Below are positions 36,659-45,443 of a stretch of DNA of 64,000 nucleotides, piece after piece. A model generated the notes under the pieces. It saw nothing but the letters and a program-made list of their open reading frames with translations. It did not search any database and was not told where the DNA came from. A program made the position numbers and the translations under genes. Source of the stretch: Aequorivita sublithincola DSM 14238 (GTDB lineage: Bacteria > Bacteroidota > Bacteroidia > Flavobacteriales > Flavobacteriaceae); NCBI RefSeq assembly GCF_000265385.1, contig NC_018013.1:1019001-1083000 (forward strand). The letters run 5' to 3'. The first letter of the stretch is position 1. Each line of letters starts with the position of its first letter.

Positions 36659-38278
36659 TTAATACGAACCGCCTCCACCACCACTGGATAAAATTGTTTT
36701 AGCTTCTTCAGTTACAGGCTTTTTGGTAGTTTCGTTTAATACTTCCGTTGGTTTCTTTACAGTAAATGTTTTTACTCTTGCTTCTTCTCGGTAAAAATAT
36801 ACTCCATTTTCTAATAGAATTTTGAAATATTTATTTTTATCGATAGGATTGTCTGTAGGTATTAACCAACCCTTTTTAATTGATTCATACGTAAACAACC
36901 AATTTTCATTCATTAAAGAATCCTCGGTCAATTCGGTTATAAGCCCATCTGTAATGACGGATGCATTAATAAGATTTCTATTTTTTAAATCCATTGCGAT
37001 TAAAATTGACAAGTAATCATTGGAAGCAAAAATCCGTTCTGCCATTTTGTTTTTAATCGTGATTTTAAACTCAACGCACATCCAAAGAGCCCAAGCCACT
37101 TCATAATTATGCCCTTTAGGTAAATGAATATTAATTAATTTCTCTACAATACTTATGATTTTAGGATTCGAGATTCGAGTAATATTAGAAGCCAAAATTT
37201 CAGTTACATCTGGTAAAGTTCTTGGTTCCGTAATTCCAATTTTTAATATGAGAGATTCGTATGTGTCCCAGTTCTCATCAAATAGCTTCAAGTATTTAAG
37301 AACCTGCATCGCGAAAAGTAGCACCGAATCTTTAGGATTTTCTTTGGAATGAATAAGAGACAGGCTTACAAATCTTTCAATATCGGTTAATTGAGAATTT
37401 GCTTTTATTCTGAATTGAAAAGACCCTAATTCAATTGACCATTTGCTGTCAAAAGGAAATGGTACTTTAGATATTTTTGTTTTTTCCTCGTTTATGTCAA
37501 GTTGATATTCCGTTAGTAAAGATTGAATAAACTTGAATGCTTTTTCAGCATCTGCATAGTTGTCACAATAGAGGTAATAGTCGTCTATAAACCTGAAGGA
37601 TTTAACATTCTTTAATTTAGTTTGAATTTGTATATCTATTAAGCAGGTTATTATTTCTGCTATGACCAATGATGTATCTGGGCCAATAGGAATTCCCATA
37701 GTTTGTCCAGAATTAAGACACCTCAAATCTCTATCCAATGCATTTCCAAGCATTGTCATATCATCTCGATTTTCTTTTGCTATTGGTTTCGTATGGACTA
37801 ACCAAGGAATGGAGTGTGTGTAAATTGTTCCATAAAACCTTGAAACATCAGTTTTTACTTCATATAAATTGTCAAAAGATTCATTTAAACGCCTTCTTTT
37901 AAATGCACCAAAATCGTGTTTGGGAATTAATGCTCGGTTCTTTTTAGGGTCTTCAACAGGAGAACTGGAAGTAATAAAAGATTTTTTAAAAATCTCATCA
38001 ATTTCAACCCACCTATCAGAAATTGTTGAAGATAATTTAGATTGGTGAAGTGGGTTTGGAATATTAATTATTCGTCTCGATAATTGTACTTTAGGAATTG
38101 AGAAAACAACCCATTTGGATTCTGAATATTTTAGCCTTTCGGGTCTTTTAAATGGACTTGAAATAGTATTCCATTGTGTTTTAATGATGCCTATTTTATC
38201 TGAAAAACTTTTACTTTCAAAAGGTGGTGGTAGTTCTTTTGGGAAATATCCCAAATTTAGTAATTCTTTTTCTGTCAT
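36659..38278 (-). CDS. Defence-type reverse transcriptase (UG/Abi-like)
   Basis: 539 residues. RT motifs: IPKVQLSRRIINIPNP and FKRRR in the fingers, DVSRFYG (144-150, motif A Asp), GIPIGPDTS (195-203, motif B) and FIDD (230-233, catalytic motif C). No maturase/HNH domain of group II introns and no retron-type VTG motif seen. Residues ~300-510 are a helical extension as in DRT/Abi RTs. The C-terminus ends LSSGGGGGSY. Fifty bp upstream is a 602-aa gene on the same strand, so the two are likely co-transcribed. Class within the DRT scheme not determined. Confidence 0.85.
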   Translation of the reverse strand: MTEKELLNLGYFPKELPPPFESKSFSDKIGIIKTQWNTISSPFKRPERLKYSESKWVVFSIPKVQLSRRIINIPNPLHQSKLSSTISDRWVEIDEIFKKSFITSSSPVEDPKKNRALIPKHDFGAFKRRRLNESFDNLYEVKTDVSRFYGTIYTHSIPWLVHTKPIAKENRDDMTMLGNALDRDLRCLNSGQTMGIPIGPDTSLVIAEIITCLIDIQIQTKLKNVKSFRFIDDYYLYCDNYADAEKAFKFIQSLLTEYQLDINEEKTKISKVPFPFDSKWSIELGSFQFRIKANSQLTDIERFVSLSLIHSKENPKDSVLLFAMQVLKYLKLFDENWDTYESLILKIGITEPRTLPDVTEILASNITRISNPKIISIVEKLINIHLPKGHNYEVAWALWMCVEFKITIKNKMAERIFASNDYLSILIAMDLKNRNLINASVITDGLITELTEDSLMNENWLFTYESIKKGWLIPTDNPIDKNKYFKILLENGVYFYREEARVKTFTVKKPTEVLNETTKKPVTEEAKTILSSGGGGGSY

Positions 38279-38328
38279 TATTTATATACCTTGAATTGTA
38301 CTCTATAATACTTTGTTTCTATATGTTC

Positions 38329-40137
38329 CTAAGGCTTACAACAAATATAAATCTCTGCTCCAACTTCATAACAACTAGAAACTAAAGAAGAAACGAACCA
38401 GAGAATTTGAATTATTTCATTTCGTTCTCGGAAATTTTCTCCATTTCGAAGTTGGTTAAGCTTGATTTCTAATTCCTTTTTAGAAAGGAAATTTACTACT
38501 AAAAAGACTTTCTTTTTTAGATTAGGATAAGATTTCAATGTTCTAAAATAATCTACTGCCTTTTCTGCCGAAGCTCCTTTTCTTACTCTAGCAATTGCCG
38601 TCTGAACTCCATCATTTTTATAATTTTTACACCAAAATTCTTGCTTCATCGGCCATTGATTATCAGACGGGCTCAGATTCCCTAAATTTTTTTGAGCTTG
38701 ACCAATAATATCTTGAAATGCCGAGGCTGAAAACTGTGTGCTTTTAAATTTGGAATGATAAAATGAAATACTTTCTGGATTAAGAGCAATATGGTCTGCC
38801 CATTCTTTTCCTAAATCATCACATATAAAATATTCAGAATTATTTAAAAATGTATTTTCAACAAATGCAAAAATCGATTCCCTTTCAAATTCTTTAGATT
38901 TAGTTGTAAATCTACCTTTCTCTGAAGCTACATTTTCTAAACTTTGATACGGAATAAAAATTTTCAGAAAAGCTTCAATATTACTTAATAACCTGCTATC
39001 CTTAAATAACTTTCTATTACTATAAACTATGTCCGGACTGTCAAAAGTGACTATGAAGCTATTTCTTGTATTTAAATAACTTAGGATAGGAATTACCAAA
39101 TCATCTGCAAATTGAAGGCAAAGTTTGTTTAATTTAGGTGATCTTAAGGTTATTGATTTAGCGTTTAAGGAGATGTATAAGTCCTTAATTGCTGTGTTTT
39201 TAATTTTGTGCGAAGTTGCTCCATCTACTGTAATAGATTCAATATCTAGTAAACGTTCGAAGTTATTTAGGGCTTTGATGATATCAATCTCACGTTCTTT
39301 TTCATTGTACATTATAAAACACCTCTCAATCCGGTTATGTTGAAAATCTTCATAGAGTTTGGAAAGTGTTATAAGTATTGCAATTGGATTCAAACCCTCT
39401 TTTTCGTCTTCATAATTTAGTGGTGTCGCAAATGATGATAAGAAACTAGATTTAGGCTCGTAATCTTTTATTCTTGTGACAATTTTATCCGACCACTCAA
39501 TAAATGCTTCTATACTATTTTTTGCTCCAAATTTGTTAATTCGAGAGGTATTTAGAGAAAGTGAAACTTTGCTTCCCCCATTCTGAACTCGGAGATTACT
39601 TAAAACATAGCTTTGTAAACCTAACGTAGAGAGATTTTCTTTGAGATCTGTAGATTCAACACTTTTCTGTCTGATTGACTTGTCGGAAATATTCATATTA
39701 TTCATTGAAATTTTTTCAAACGTTGTATCGTCTAGAGTGAAAATAGATGTCATTATACTGTAATCTATTGGTATAAAATTTTCTAAAAAATTTTTGATGC
39801 CTGAAATATTTCTTTTGGCGATTACTAATTGTTCTTCAAAATCAATTAGACAGATATAGGCTAGTTTTGTTTCTTCCCAACCCGAGACTGGTTCGTCTAT
39901 AAAGGTTGGTTTTTTCTCATATTTAAAAACCGCTATGGAATAATAAATATTTTTATTAGGTGTGATTTGAAACTTTTTCCGAATTTCCTTCAGAAGATAA
40001 TTTCCTTTTTTATCTAAAGAAGCCTCTCTAAGGGTATTCTTAATTAAATTTTTACTCAAAAAGCCTACTTTTTCTTTTAAATAGAAATACGCATTTTCAT
40101 TAAGAATGATGTTTTCTATTTTCTCTTGTTTTAGCAT
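38329..40137 (-). CDS. RT-linked 602-aa protein with PD-(D/E)XK-like motif
   Basis: No family recognised with certainty. Residues ~437-463 read FICDDLGKEWADHIALNPES followed by ISFYHSK: the xDDxxxE(x)ADHI ... YHxK pattern matches PD-(D/E)XK-type nuclease cores and resembles the C-terminal part of DUF6119 (TIGR04141) proteins, which are sporadic and defence-associated. The C-terminus SCYEVGAEIYICCKP is also typical of such domains. The N-terminal 400 residues are mixed alpha/beta, unassigned. First gene of the RT set; a candidate effector or processing nuclease. Confidence 0.7.
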   Translation of the reverse strand: MLKQEKIENIILNENAYFYLKEKVGFLSKNLIKNTLREASLDKKGNYLLKEIRKKFQITPNKNIYYSIAVFKYEKKPTFIDEPVSGWEETKLAYICLIDFEEQLVIAKRNISGIKNFLENFIPIDYSIMTSIFTLDDTTFEKISMNNMNISDKSIRQKSVESTDLKENLSTLGLQSYVLSNLRVQNGGSKVSLSLNTSRINKFGAKNSIEAFIEWSDKIVTRIKDYEPKSSFLSSFATPLNYEDEKEGLNPIAILITLSKLYEDFQHNRIERCFIMYNEKEREIDIIKALNNFERLLDIESITVDGATSHKIKNTAIKDLYISLNAKSITLRSPKLNKLCLQFADDLVIPILSYLNTRNSFIVTFDSPDIVYSNRKLFKDSRLLSNIEAFLKIFIPYQSLENVASEKGRFTTKSKEFERESIFAFVENTFLNNSEYFICDDLGKEWADHIALNPESISFYHSKFKSTQFSASAFQDIIGQAQKNLGNLSPSDNQWPMKQEFWCKNYKNDGVQTAIARVRKGASAEKAVDYFRTLKSYPNLKKKVFLVVNFLSKKELEIKLNQLRNGENFRERNEIIQILWFVSSLVSSCYEVGAEIYICCKP

Positions 40138-40217
40138 AGAATCTTAATTAAAAATATATGGAGCCTTAGTATACACACTCTATTATTGTTTACAAATAGT
40201 TGCGAGCAAGTTTATTT

Positions 40218-40225
40218 CAAATATA
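40218..40225 (-). promoter_or_regulatory. Possible -7 box for the 38.3-40.1 kb genes
   Basis: Minus strand TATATTTG matches TAnnTTTG, about 80 bp before the ATG; no clear -33 element. A nearby palindrome TTACGG-AAAA-CCGTAA (40247-40262) could be an operator. The 40138-40393 gap holds no other supported feature. Confidence 0.3.
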
Positions 40226-40393
40226 AAACAAAGTAAAACTCCATAATTACGGAAAACCGTAACATTGAGCATTTTAATAGGGGAGAATACCAAATATAGT
40301 TTTTAATTTCTAAATGACGAAAAGGGAAGCGAATCAAAAAGAAAAACCCCAGCCACTAAGCCAGGGTTCATTTATTAAATAAGTAGGGAGTTG

Positions 40394-40798
40394 TTATTTG
40401 CTTAAAAGCTTTTCTAAGTAAGTATTCTTTTCCTGTTCTGCTTTCAACAAACGTTCGTAAAGTTTTTTGTTTTCTTCAACTGCTTCCATTAATTTCTCTA
40501 AAGGATTGAAAGTAGGATAATTATTAAAAAAAGCAGCATTATCATTATTTGTTACTGTGTTACCGATAATATTGAATACAGCTTCTTCGCTAAAATTTTT
40601 TATTCCTTCCTTGGTCACGCCCAAAGCCTCAGCAACTTTTTCTAATTTCTCATCCTCCACAGTTTCGCTTTGCTCAATTTGTGATATACTCTGTTGGCTA
40701 ATTCCCATAGCCTCAGCAAGGGTCTCCTGCTTCATACCGCGAAGTTCACGGATACGGCTTATTTTTCTACCAATATGGTTTGACGTTGTTGTGCTCAT
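40394..40798 (-). CDS. XRE-family transcriptional regulator
   Basis: 134 residues from the ATG at 40796-40798 (MSTTTSNHIGRK); codons before it are AT-rich and hydrophobic. Helix-turn-helix: ISRIRELRGMKQETLAEAMGISQQSISQIEQ (~13-43), followed by EDEKLEKVAEALGVT and a C-terminal coiled coil (EKLMEAVEENKKLYERLLKAEQEKNTYLEKL) probably for dimerisation. Divergent from the HEPN paralogue at 40.9 kb and a good candidate to bind the palindrome between them. A CCAGCC/GGCTGG-type hairpin near 40345-40368 may terminate it. Confidence 0.9.
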   Translation of the reverse strand: MSTTTSNHIGRKISRIRELRGMKQETLAEAMGISQQSISQIEQSETVEDEKLEKVAEALGVTKEGIKNFSEEAVFNIIGNTVTNNDNAAFFNNYPTFNPLEKLMEAVEENKKLYERLLKAEQEKNTYLEKLLSK

Positions 40799-40855
40799 AT
40801 CCCAAAGATAAAGATAATTCCAATATATAAAAAAGTAAAACACAATCTTGGCGTG

Positions 40856-40919
40856 GTAAAATACAACTGTCCATAGTTCGGTACACTTCCAATGAGCTTT
40901 TATTTTATCTAAAATAAAA
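40856..40919 (+). promoter_or_regulatory. Operator-like region upstream of HEPN paralogue 2
   Basis: GTAAAATACAAC (40856-40867), then CCATAGTTC, then the palindrome TTTTATTTTATCT/AAAATAAAA (40898-40919) 5 bp before the ATG. A variant of the first element, GTAAAACACAA, occurs at 40835-40845. All match the region upstream of the paralogue ending at 33793. Confidence 0.6.
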
Positions 40920-40923
40920 AGTC

Positions 40924-42138
40924 ATGGAAGCAAACATTATAAACCTAGAGAACAATGAAGACAGGAAAACCATTACAAAATTGGTTTCTGAAATTACAAA
41001 AAAGGTAAACGTCAACCAGATTTATCTGATTATCGGAGATGAAGAATCAAGCCGTCATTATAAATTTATAATAATTATAGAAGATATGGCAAAACGATTC
41101 AAACAACGGGTAAAAGAAGTTCTGGATGAATGTCTACAAGAATATCCTATGTTTTATGCCCAATTTTTCACGCTACATTATATTCAAAATATCACTTCAG
41201 AAGGAAACACTTTTTTTCTAAACCATTGCAACAAGGAGAAGCTAATTTATTATCATCATAACTATGAGGAAGGATGGCTATTCCATAATGTGGACCTTTC
41301 TGTAGTCGTAATAAAAGCCAGAGAGAATTTCTTAAACCAAGAAGAGAAAATATTGGGTTTTAAAAAGGGAGCGGAGCTTTTCTTGGAGAATAAGAGTTTT
41401 GGTCATTCGGCTTTTATGCTCCACCAAACTATTGAGCATAGTTTTTTGGCCGCAGAATATTTCTTAATGGGAAAAACCTTTACTGGACATTTGATAAGCG
41501 ACCACCAAAACTTTATGGGAAACGCCCATAAAGAATTTAAAAACATCTTCCCGAGGGAAAATGAAACGGATACAAACCTTTTAAACAAGCTAAACAAAGC
41601 CTATTGCGATACTCGCTACTCTCTTAATTACCAAATAAGAGAAGAGCTTGTTCTTGAAATCAAAAAAAGAGCTGAAGATTTGATTCAATTAGTAAAGAAA
41701 TATGTTGAGGCAGAACTATTGAAATGCGAAAGATTGCTCAAAAACAATTACCAAAAACAGCCTTTAGAAAAAACTTATGATATAAACGAGACGAAAACTA
41801 CGGATAACGCAACCGATGAATCAATATTGGAAAAGATAAAGAAATTGGGCAAACAGAATTTTATGACATTGACACCAATTGGAGGTACTCGAGAGGGCTA
41901 TTATCTCAACTATGCCCGTGTGTATGATTATTTGGATCTCTTCGCCCTATTACAATCGACACTTAATGTTTGTATACTCGCTTTGGAGGAACAGCAGGAT
42001 TGCACGCTTGACATCAGGAACAAGGAATATGATGTAAAAGCCGTATTGAGTTTTGCTAAAAACTTAATCCCTTTGGAAGAAGCAACATTTCTTGATAAGA
42101 TGCGGGAACTGATACTATCTACAGAAAAGAATGTTTAA
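40924..42138 (+). CDS. Degenerate nucleotidyltransferase-HEPN protein with C-terminal module (paralogue 2)
   Basis: 404 residues. Nucleotidyltransferase-like N-domain lacking the GS/DxD residues (VNQIYLIIGDEESSRHYKFIIIIED), HEPN domain ~145-270 (KKGAELFLENKSFGHSAFMLHQTIEHSFLAAEYFLMG ... LNKAYCDTRYSLNYQ) without Rx4-6H, then ~80 residues (YDYLDLFALLQSTLNVCILALEEQ ... LIPLEEATFLDKMRELIL) repeated as a separate protein just downstream. Similar HEPN proteins sit on Bacteroidota integrative elements. Divergent from the XRE gene. Confidence 0.78.
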   Translation: MEANIINLENNEDRKTITKLVSEITKKVNVNQIYLIIGDEESSRHYKFIIIIEDMAKRFKQRVKEVLDECLQEYPMFYAQFFTLHYIQNITSEGNTFFLNHCNKEKLIYYHHNYEEGWLFHNVDLSVVVIKARENFLNQEEKILGFKKGAELFLENKSFGHSAFMLHQTIEHSFLAAEYFLMGKTFTGHLISDHQNFMGNAHKEFKNIFPRENETDTNLLNKLNKAYCDTRYSLNYQIREELVLEIKKRAEDLIQLVKKYVEAELLKCERLLKNNYQKQPLEKTYDINETKTTDNATDESILEKIKKLGKQNFMTLTPIGGTREGYYLNYARVYDYLDLFALLQSTLNVCILALEEQQDCTLDIRNKEYDVKAVLSFAKNLIPLEEATFLDKMRELILSTEKNV

Positions 42139-42153
42139 TAAAAAGATGATAAA

Positions 42154-42501
42154 ATGGAAACAAATAAAAACATACCCAAAACTGACAAGGAAAAACTAGA
42201 GGAAGCAATCCAACTGTTGAGCCCAAGAAAGCGCAGAAAATACAATCGTGAATCTAATGATAATATGCAGGAAGTTACATTTGAGGTAACAAACAATGGG
42301 GAACTTCAATACATTATCTCCTGTCTACTACGTGTATGCATCCTGTCATTAGAAAATGAAGACGGATTCTGGTCTCCAAGATTGTATAATTGCTCCGAAG
42401 ATCAAACGGTCGCAACAGTTTTGGAATTGGTGGATGCACTTATGCCTAATTCACAATTGTATAGTTATGATGATTTGGAGGAACTTTTGCTAGAAGAGTA
42501 A
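42154..42501 (+). CDS. Small stand-alone copy of the C-terminal module
   Basis: 115 residues. Residues ~48-113 (NNGELQYIISCLLRVCILSLENEDGFWSPRLYN ... ALMPNSQLYSYDDLEELLLEE) match the last ~75 residues of the upstream protein, so the same module exists fused and free. Acidic, helical, no signal peptide. 15 bp after the upstream stop, thus in one operon. May bind the upstream protein or compete with its C-terminus; unproven. Confidence 0.7.
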   Translation: METNKNIPKTDKEKLEEAIQLLSPRKRRKYNRESNDNMQEVTFEVTNNGELQYIISCLLRVCILSLENEDGFWSPRLYNCSEDQTVATVLELVDALMPNSQLYSYDDLEELLLEE

Positions 42502-43170
42502 AAAAAAATATTTTAGATCATTTACAAAGCTTTTTACTAAAAAATCCGTGAAAAATTTGTCTATTAAAAGGGTGTTCGAAGGTTTTTCACGGAAAATTAC
42601 TAAAAAACAAATTTGTATAGATTGATAAATTGCTAAAAACAAGTGGTTTATAAAACAAAACATCGCGCAGCGTGTTATCCTCTTGCTTTACAAATTTTTT
42701 CCGCTCCGCTCCAAAAAACGTAAACCCTTGCTAATTTAAAACAGATGTAAATTTAGAGCTACCCATTTCAATTTTTTAATATCAATTACTTTCTATCCTT
42801 AAAGAATAATCAAAAGAAGGAAGATTATTTATAGCCCAAAGCAAAACAATTTACTTATTATATCCAGAGAGTTTTTTTATTTACAACAGAAGCAGTTGTA
42901 CAAAATAAAAGGGTTTAAATATTATTTATTCCATTTCCTTCCCAAATAGGTTCCTGAAATATCAAGTGAAAAGACGCACTCATAAAACAGAAATTTCTAT
43001 ATCCATCTCAGAGGAAAATAAAAGGTCAACTGAAACACCCCATATCAGTTTTTCCTTTATTGAAATGTTGCAAATTCCTACAAAAATTTTAATAAAAAAA
43101 AACTTTTTTGATTATTTTATATAATATAATTAAATGATTTTTGCGCATTATTAATCTACAAAATATAAAA
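42502..43170. other. Gene-free 0.67-kb stretch with inverted repeat
   Basis: Perfect 11-bp inverted repeat TCCGTGAAAAA (42545-42555) / TTTTTCACGGA (42583-42593), loop 27 nt, just after the HEPN operon. Around 42661-42720 is a GC-richer segment (CATCGCGCAGCGTG; CCGCTCCGCTCC) of a kind found near transfer or mobilisation regions of Bacteroidota elements. No ORF is supported; promoter of the next gene must lie near 43090-43140 but lacks a clear -7 box. Confidence 0.5.
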
Positions 43171-44883
43171 ATGAAAAAATCATTAAATAATAAAAAATAC
43201 CTGCTTGAAGGTCTAAAACTCTTTAAGTTTTTAATTATTATTTCTTTACCAATTCTGATATCATGTGAAGATGATTATTTAGAAGAAAAACCTCAAAGTA
43301 CTGATTCAAATAAAGAAATTGGAGTTGTAAACGGAAGAATGTATTTCCCAAGTAAGGAAGTTTTTGTGGAAACCTTCAAAAAATATGCTGATGAATCTAA
43401 TGATGAAATTTATACATACGTGAATAAATTTTACAACGATGATTTTTCGTCATTAAGAATTCCTGTTACGGAATCCAATGAAGAAAAAGTCTTGGAGAGA
43501 TATCAGAAAAGAATTGAAAGATTATCAAATGAATATGGCCTTAATAGACCCGAAGGAGATATTTATGATGATATAGACGATTTAGAAGAAGTTATTGGTG
43601 ATGAAGCATTTTCTGCCTTTTTAAATGAACAGGCAGAGATACAAGTTGGGAATACTATTTATAAATACACGGATGTTGGACTTTTTTATGCGACTCTTGA
43701 TAACTATAGCGTACTTGACCAATATTTAGAAGTAAAAAATATATCGAAAAATTTATTAGTTCCCACAGACGAAGGAGCGAGGCAGGTTGTTGAAAGTGAC
43801 ATTCCTAACACTGGTGAAACAATCCTTGAAAATGGCACTTTGTTTTATTTTATAGCTCGTTGCAGTACGGACCCATATAGTCAAAATAGATGCGCTCCTG
43901 GAGGTGGAGGTGGAGGTACTGGCGGCGGTGGCGGTACTGGCGGTGGAGGTGGCCAAACTCAACCTTTAGATGGGTTACAACCTTATTTAGATAATTTAAG
44001 TGTTTGCGATAGTCGCAATGGATTATTTGGAACTCTTTTTGGGACTAATAAGATATGTATAGATAAATACGAAAGTGATAGAAGAGTAAAAACTAAAGTT
44101 TTTAATTATAATTATTATTTGGTTTACCACATCGGTGCAAAAGTAAAACATCAAAAGAAGGGTTGGACCGGAATTTGGAGACAAGAAGACACAAATATAG
44201 TTGCTGCAGGAATTGAAATGGCTCAGTTTGAATATGATTACACAAAAATATTGCAACCGAAATTAGGTCAAATTACTCAAACTGATTTTAAACACGCCTA
44301 CAAACCTTTAAATATTAGATATAATGTGAACACTTCTATATGGAATTATCCAAATGGAAATGCACCTTATACGTTTTTAAGTTCTGAAACCTTTATAAGT
44401 AGTAATATATATCCAAGAGTTTTTTGGGATGACTTAATTTTTGAAAGTTATGGAAATAACAACTCAGTTGATTATGCTCTGGGTCTCGCAAATAAACAGT
44501 TGACTAGTGATAATTTAAATAAGTTATTTTGGAAAGAGTTATATAAGAATGCTGTAAGTCAACTTAAAAGTTTAACTAATAATAATAACTTCCAGATGCC
44601 AAAGGGTATAACTTTAATATCTAATCATCCAGGGTATGGGAAACTCTTCGTACAAAAATCTTATTATTCAAATTGCTCAAATTGTTCTAATCAAGAAAGA
44701 ACATTTGATTTTGACGGTGCTGCCCAGGTCGGGATAAGTTTTAATGCAAATAATAATAAGTTTTCATATTCTGGAGGTGCTGGACAGTTGGTCTTACCAA
44801 AATCTATGAAAGTGAAAATGTATGGAGTAGCGAAAAGAAATGGAGTATGGCACGGTAGTAAAATAGAAGTAGGATTAAATTAA
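43171..44883 (+). CDS. Large surface lipoprotein with poly-Gly linker
   Basis: 570 residues from the ATG at 43171, which directly precedes a lipoprotein signal (LFKFLIIISLPILISCEDD); the ATG at 43141 gives an unlikely 10-residue extension. CEDDYLEEK resembles Bacteroidota export signals with acidic residues after the Cys. An N-terminal helical domain (~20-240) is followed by a Gly/Thr linker of three Gly runs (near 43903-43955) and a C-terminal domain of unknown type (~290-570) containing CSNCSNQE. Followed at 2 bp by a secreted beta protein gene. Confidence 0.8.
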   Translation: MKKSLNNKKYLLEGLKLFKFLIIISLPILISCEDDYLEEKPQSTDSNKEIGVVNGRMYFPSKEVFVETFKKYADESNDEIYTYVNKFYNDDFSSLRIPVTESNEEKVLERYQKRIERLSNEYGLNRPEGDIYDDIDDLEEVIGDEAFSAFLNEQAEIQVGNTIYKYTDVGLFYATLDNYSVLDQYLEVKNISKNLLVPTDEGARQVVESDIPNTGETILENGTLFYFIARCSTDPYSQNRCAPGGGGGGTGGGGGTGGGGGQTQPLDGLQPYLDNLSVCDSRNGLFGTLFGTNKICIDKYESDRRVKTKVFNYNYYLVYHIGAKVKHQKKGWTGIWRQEDTNIVAAGIEMAQFEYDYTKILQPKLGQITQTDFKHAYKPLNIRYNVNTSIWNYPNGNAPYTFLSSETFISSNIYPRVFWDDLIFESYGNNNSVDYALGLANKQLTSDNLNKLFWKELYKNAVSQLKSLTNNNNFQMPKGITLISNHPGYGKLFVQKSYYSNCSNCSNQERTFDFDGAAQVGISFNANNNKFSYSGGAGQLVLPKSMKVKMYGVAKRNGVWHGSKIEVGLN

Positions 44884-44885
44884 AA

Positions 44886-45434
44886 ATGAGATTTTTTATA
44901 TTTTTTTTACTGTCTTTTTCTTCATTTTCTCAAACATCAAGGGATAATGATAGTTGGTGGTCTGATAATTATAACTCGGTCACAACAATGGGCATAAATG
45001 GAAATTATGACAGCCGTTTCGGCAATGACAGTGAAGACAAGATACAGAAAGGAGTGGCGGTTGAAATGACTACCCTTCACGGCATCTTTTTGTTTGATTA
45101 TCTTTCCTTATCTGCGGGCTTGGGAATTGATTGGAACTCAAACAGAACATTTTGGTCGATGCCCATTTTAGGCGATTTGCGTATCTATTTTCACGAACAC
45201 GGTTTCGATAATTCCCCTTTTGTATTTTTACAAATGGGTAAAAATGTAAAAATTGGAGATGTTTTTGTAGAAGGACGTCCTGTAAAAATCGGTGCAGGCA
45301 TTACCTTGGGTGAAGACGAGAATTTGCAATATGTTTTGGAGATTTTCAAAAAATTTAAAGAAGCAGTATTTGTTGGTGAAACAGGTTATTATGAAGTCAC
45401 CAGCTTTGGAGCTTCTTTTGGAATAAAATTTTAA
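44886..45434 (+). CDS. Small secreted/outer-membrane beta protein
   Basis: 182 residues with signal peptide MRFFIFFLLSFSSFSQ. The rest is strand-rich with aromatic alternation (LFDYLSLSAGLGIDW ... FGASFGIKF at the end), consistent with a small beta-barrel or beta-sandwich; the C-terminal Phe resembles outer-membrane barrel termini. In an operon between the poly-Gly lipoprotein (2-bp gap) and another beta protein (9-bp gap). Confidence 0.75.
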   Translation: MRFFIFFLLSFSSFSQTSRDNDSWWSDNYNSVTTMGINGNYDSRFGNDSEDKIQKGVAVEMTTLHGIFLFDYLSLSAGLGIDWNSNRTFWSMPILGDLRIYFHEHGFDNSPFVFLQMGKNVKIGDVFVEGRPVKIGAGITLGEDENLQYVLEIFKKFKEAVFVGETGYYEVTSFGASFGIKF

Positions 45435-45443
45435 AATAAACTA

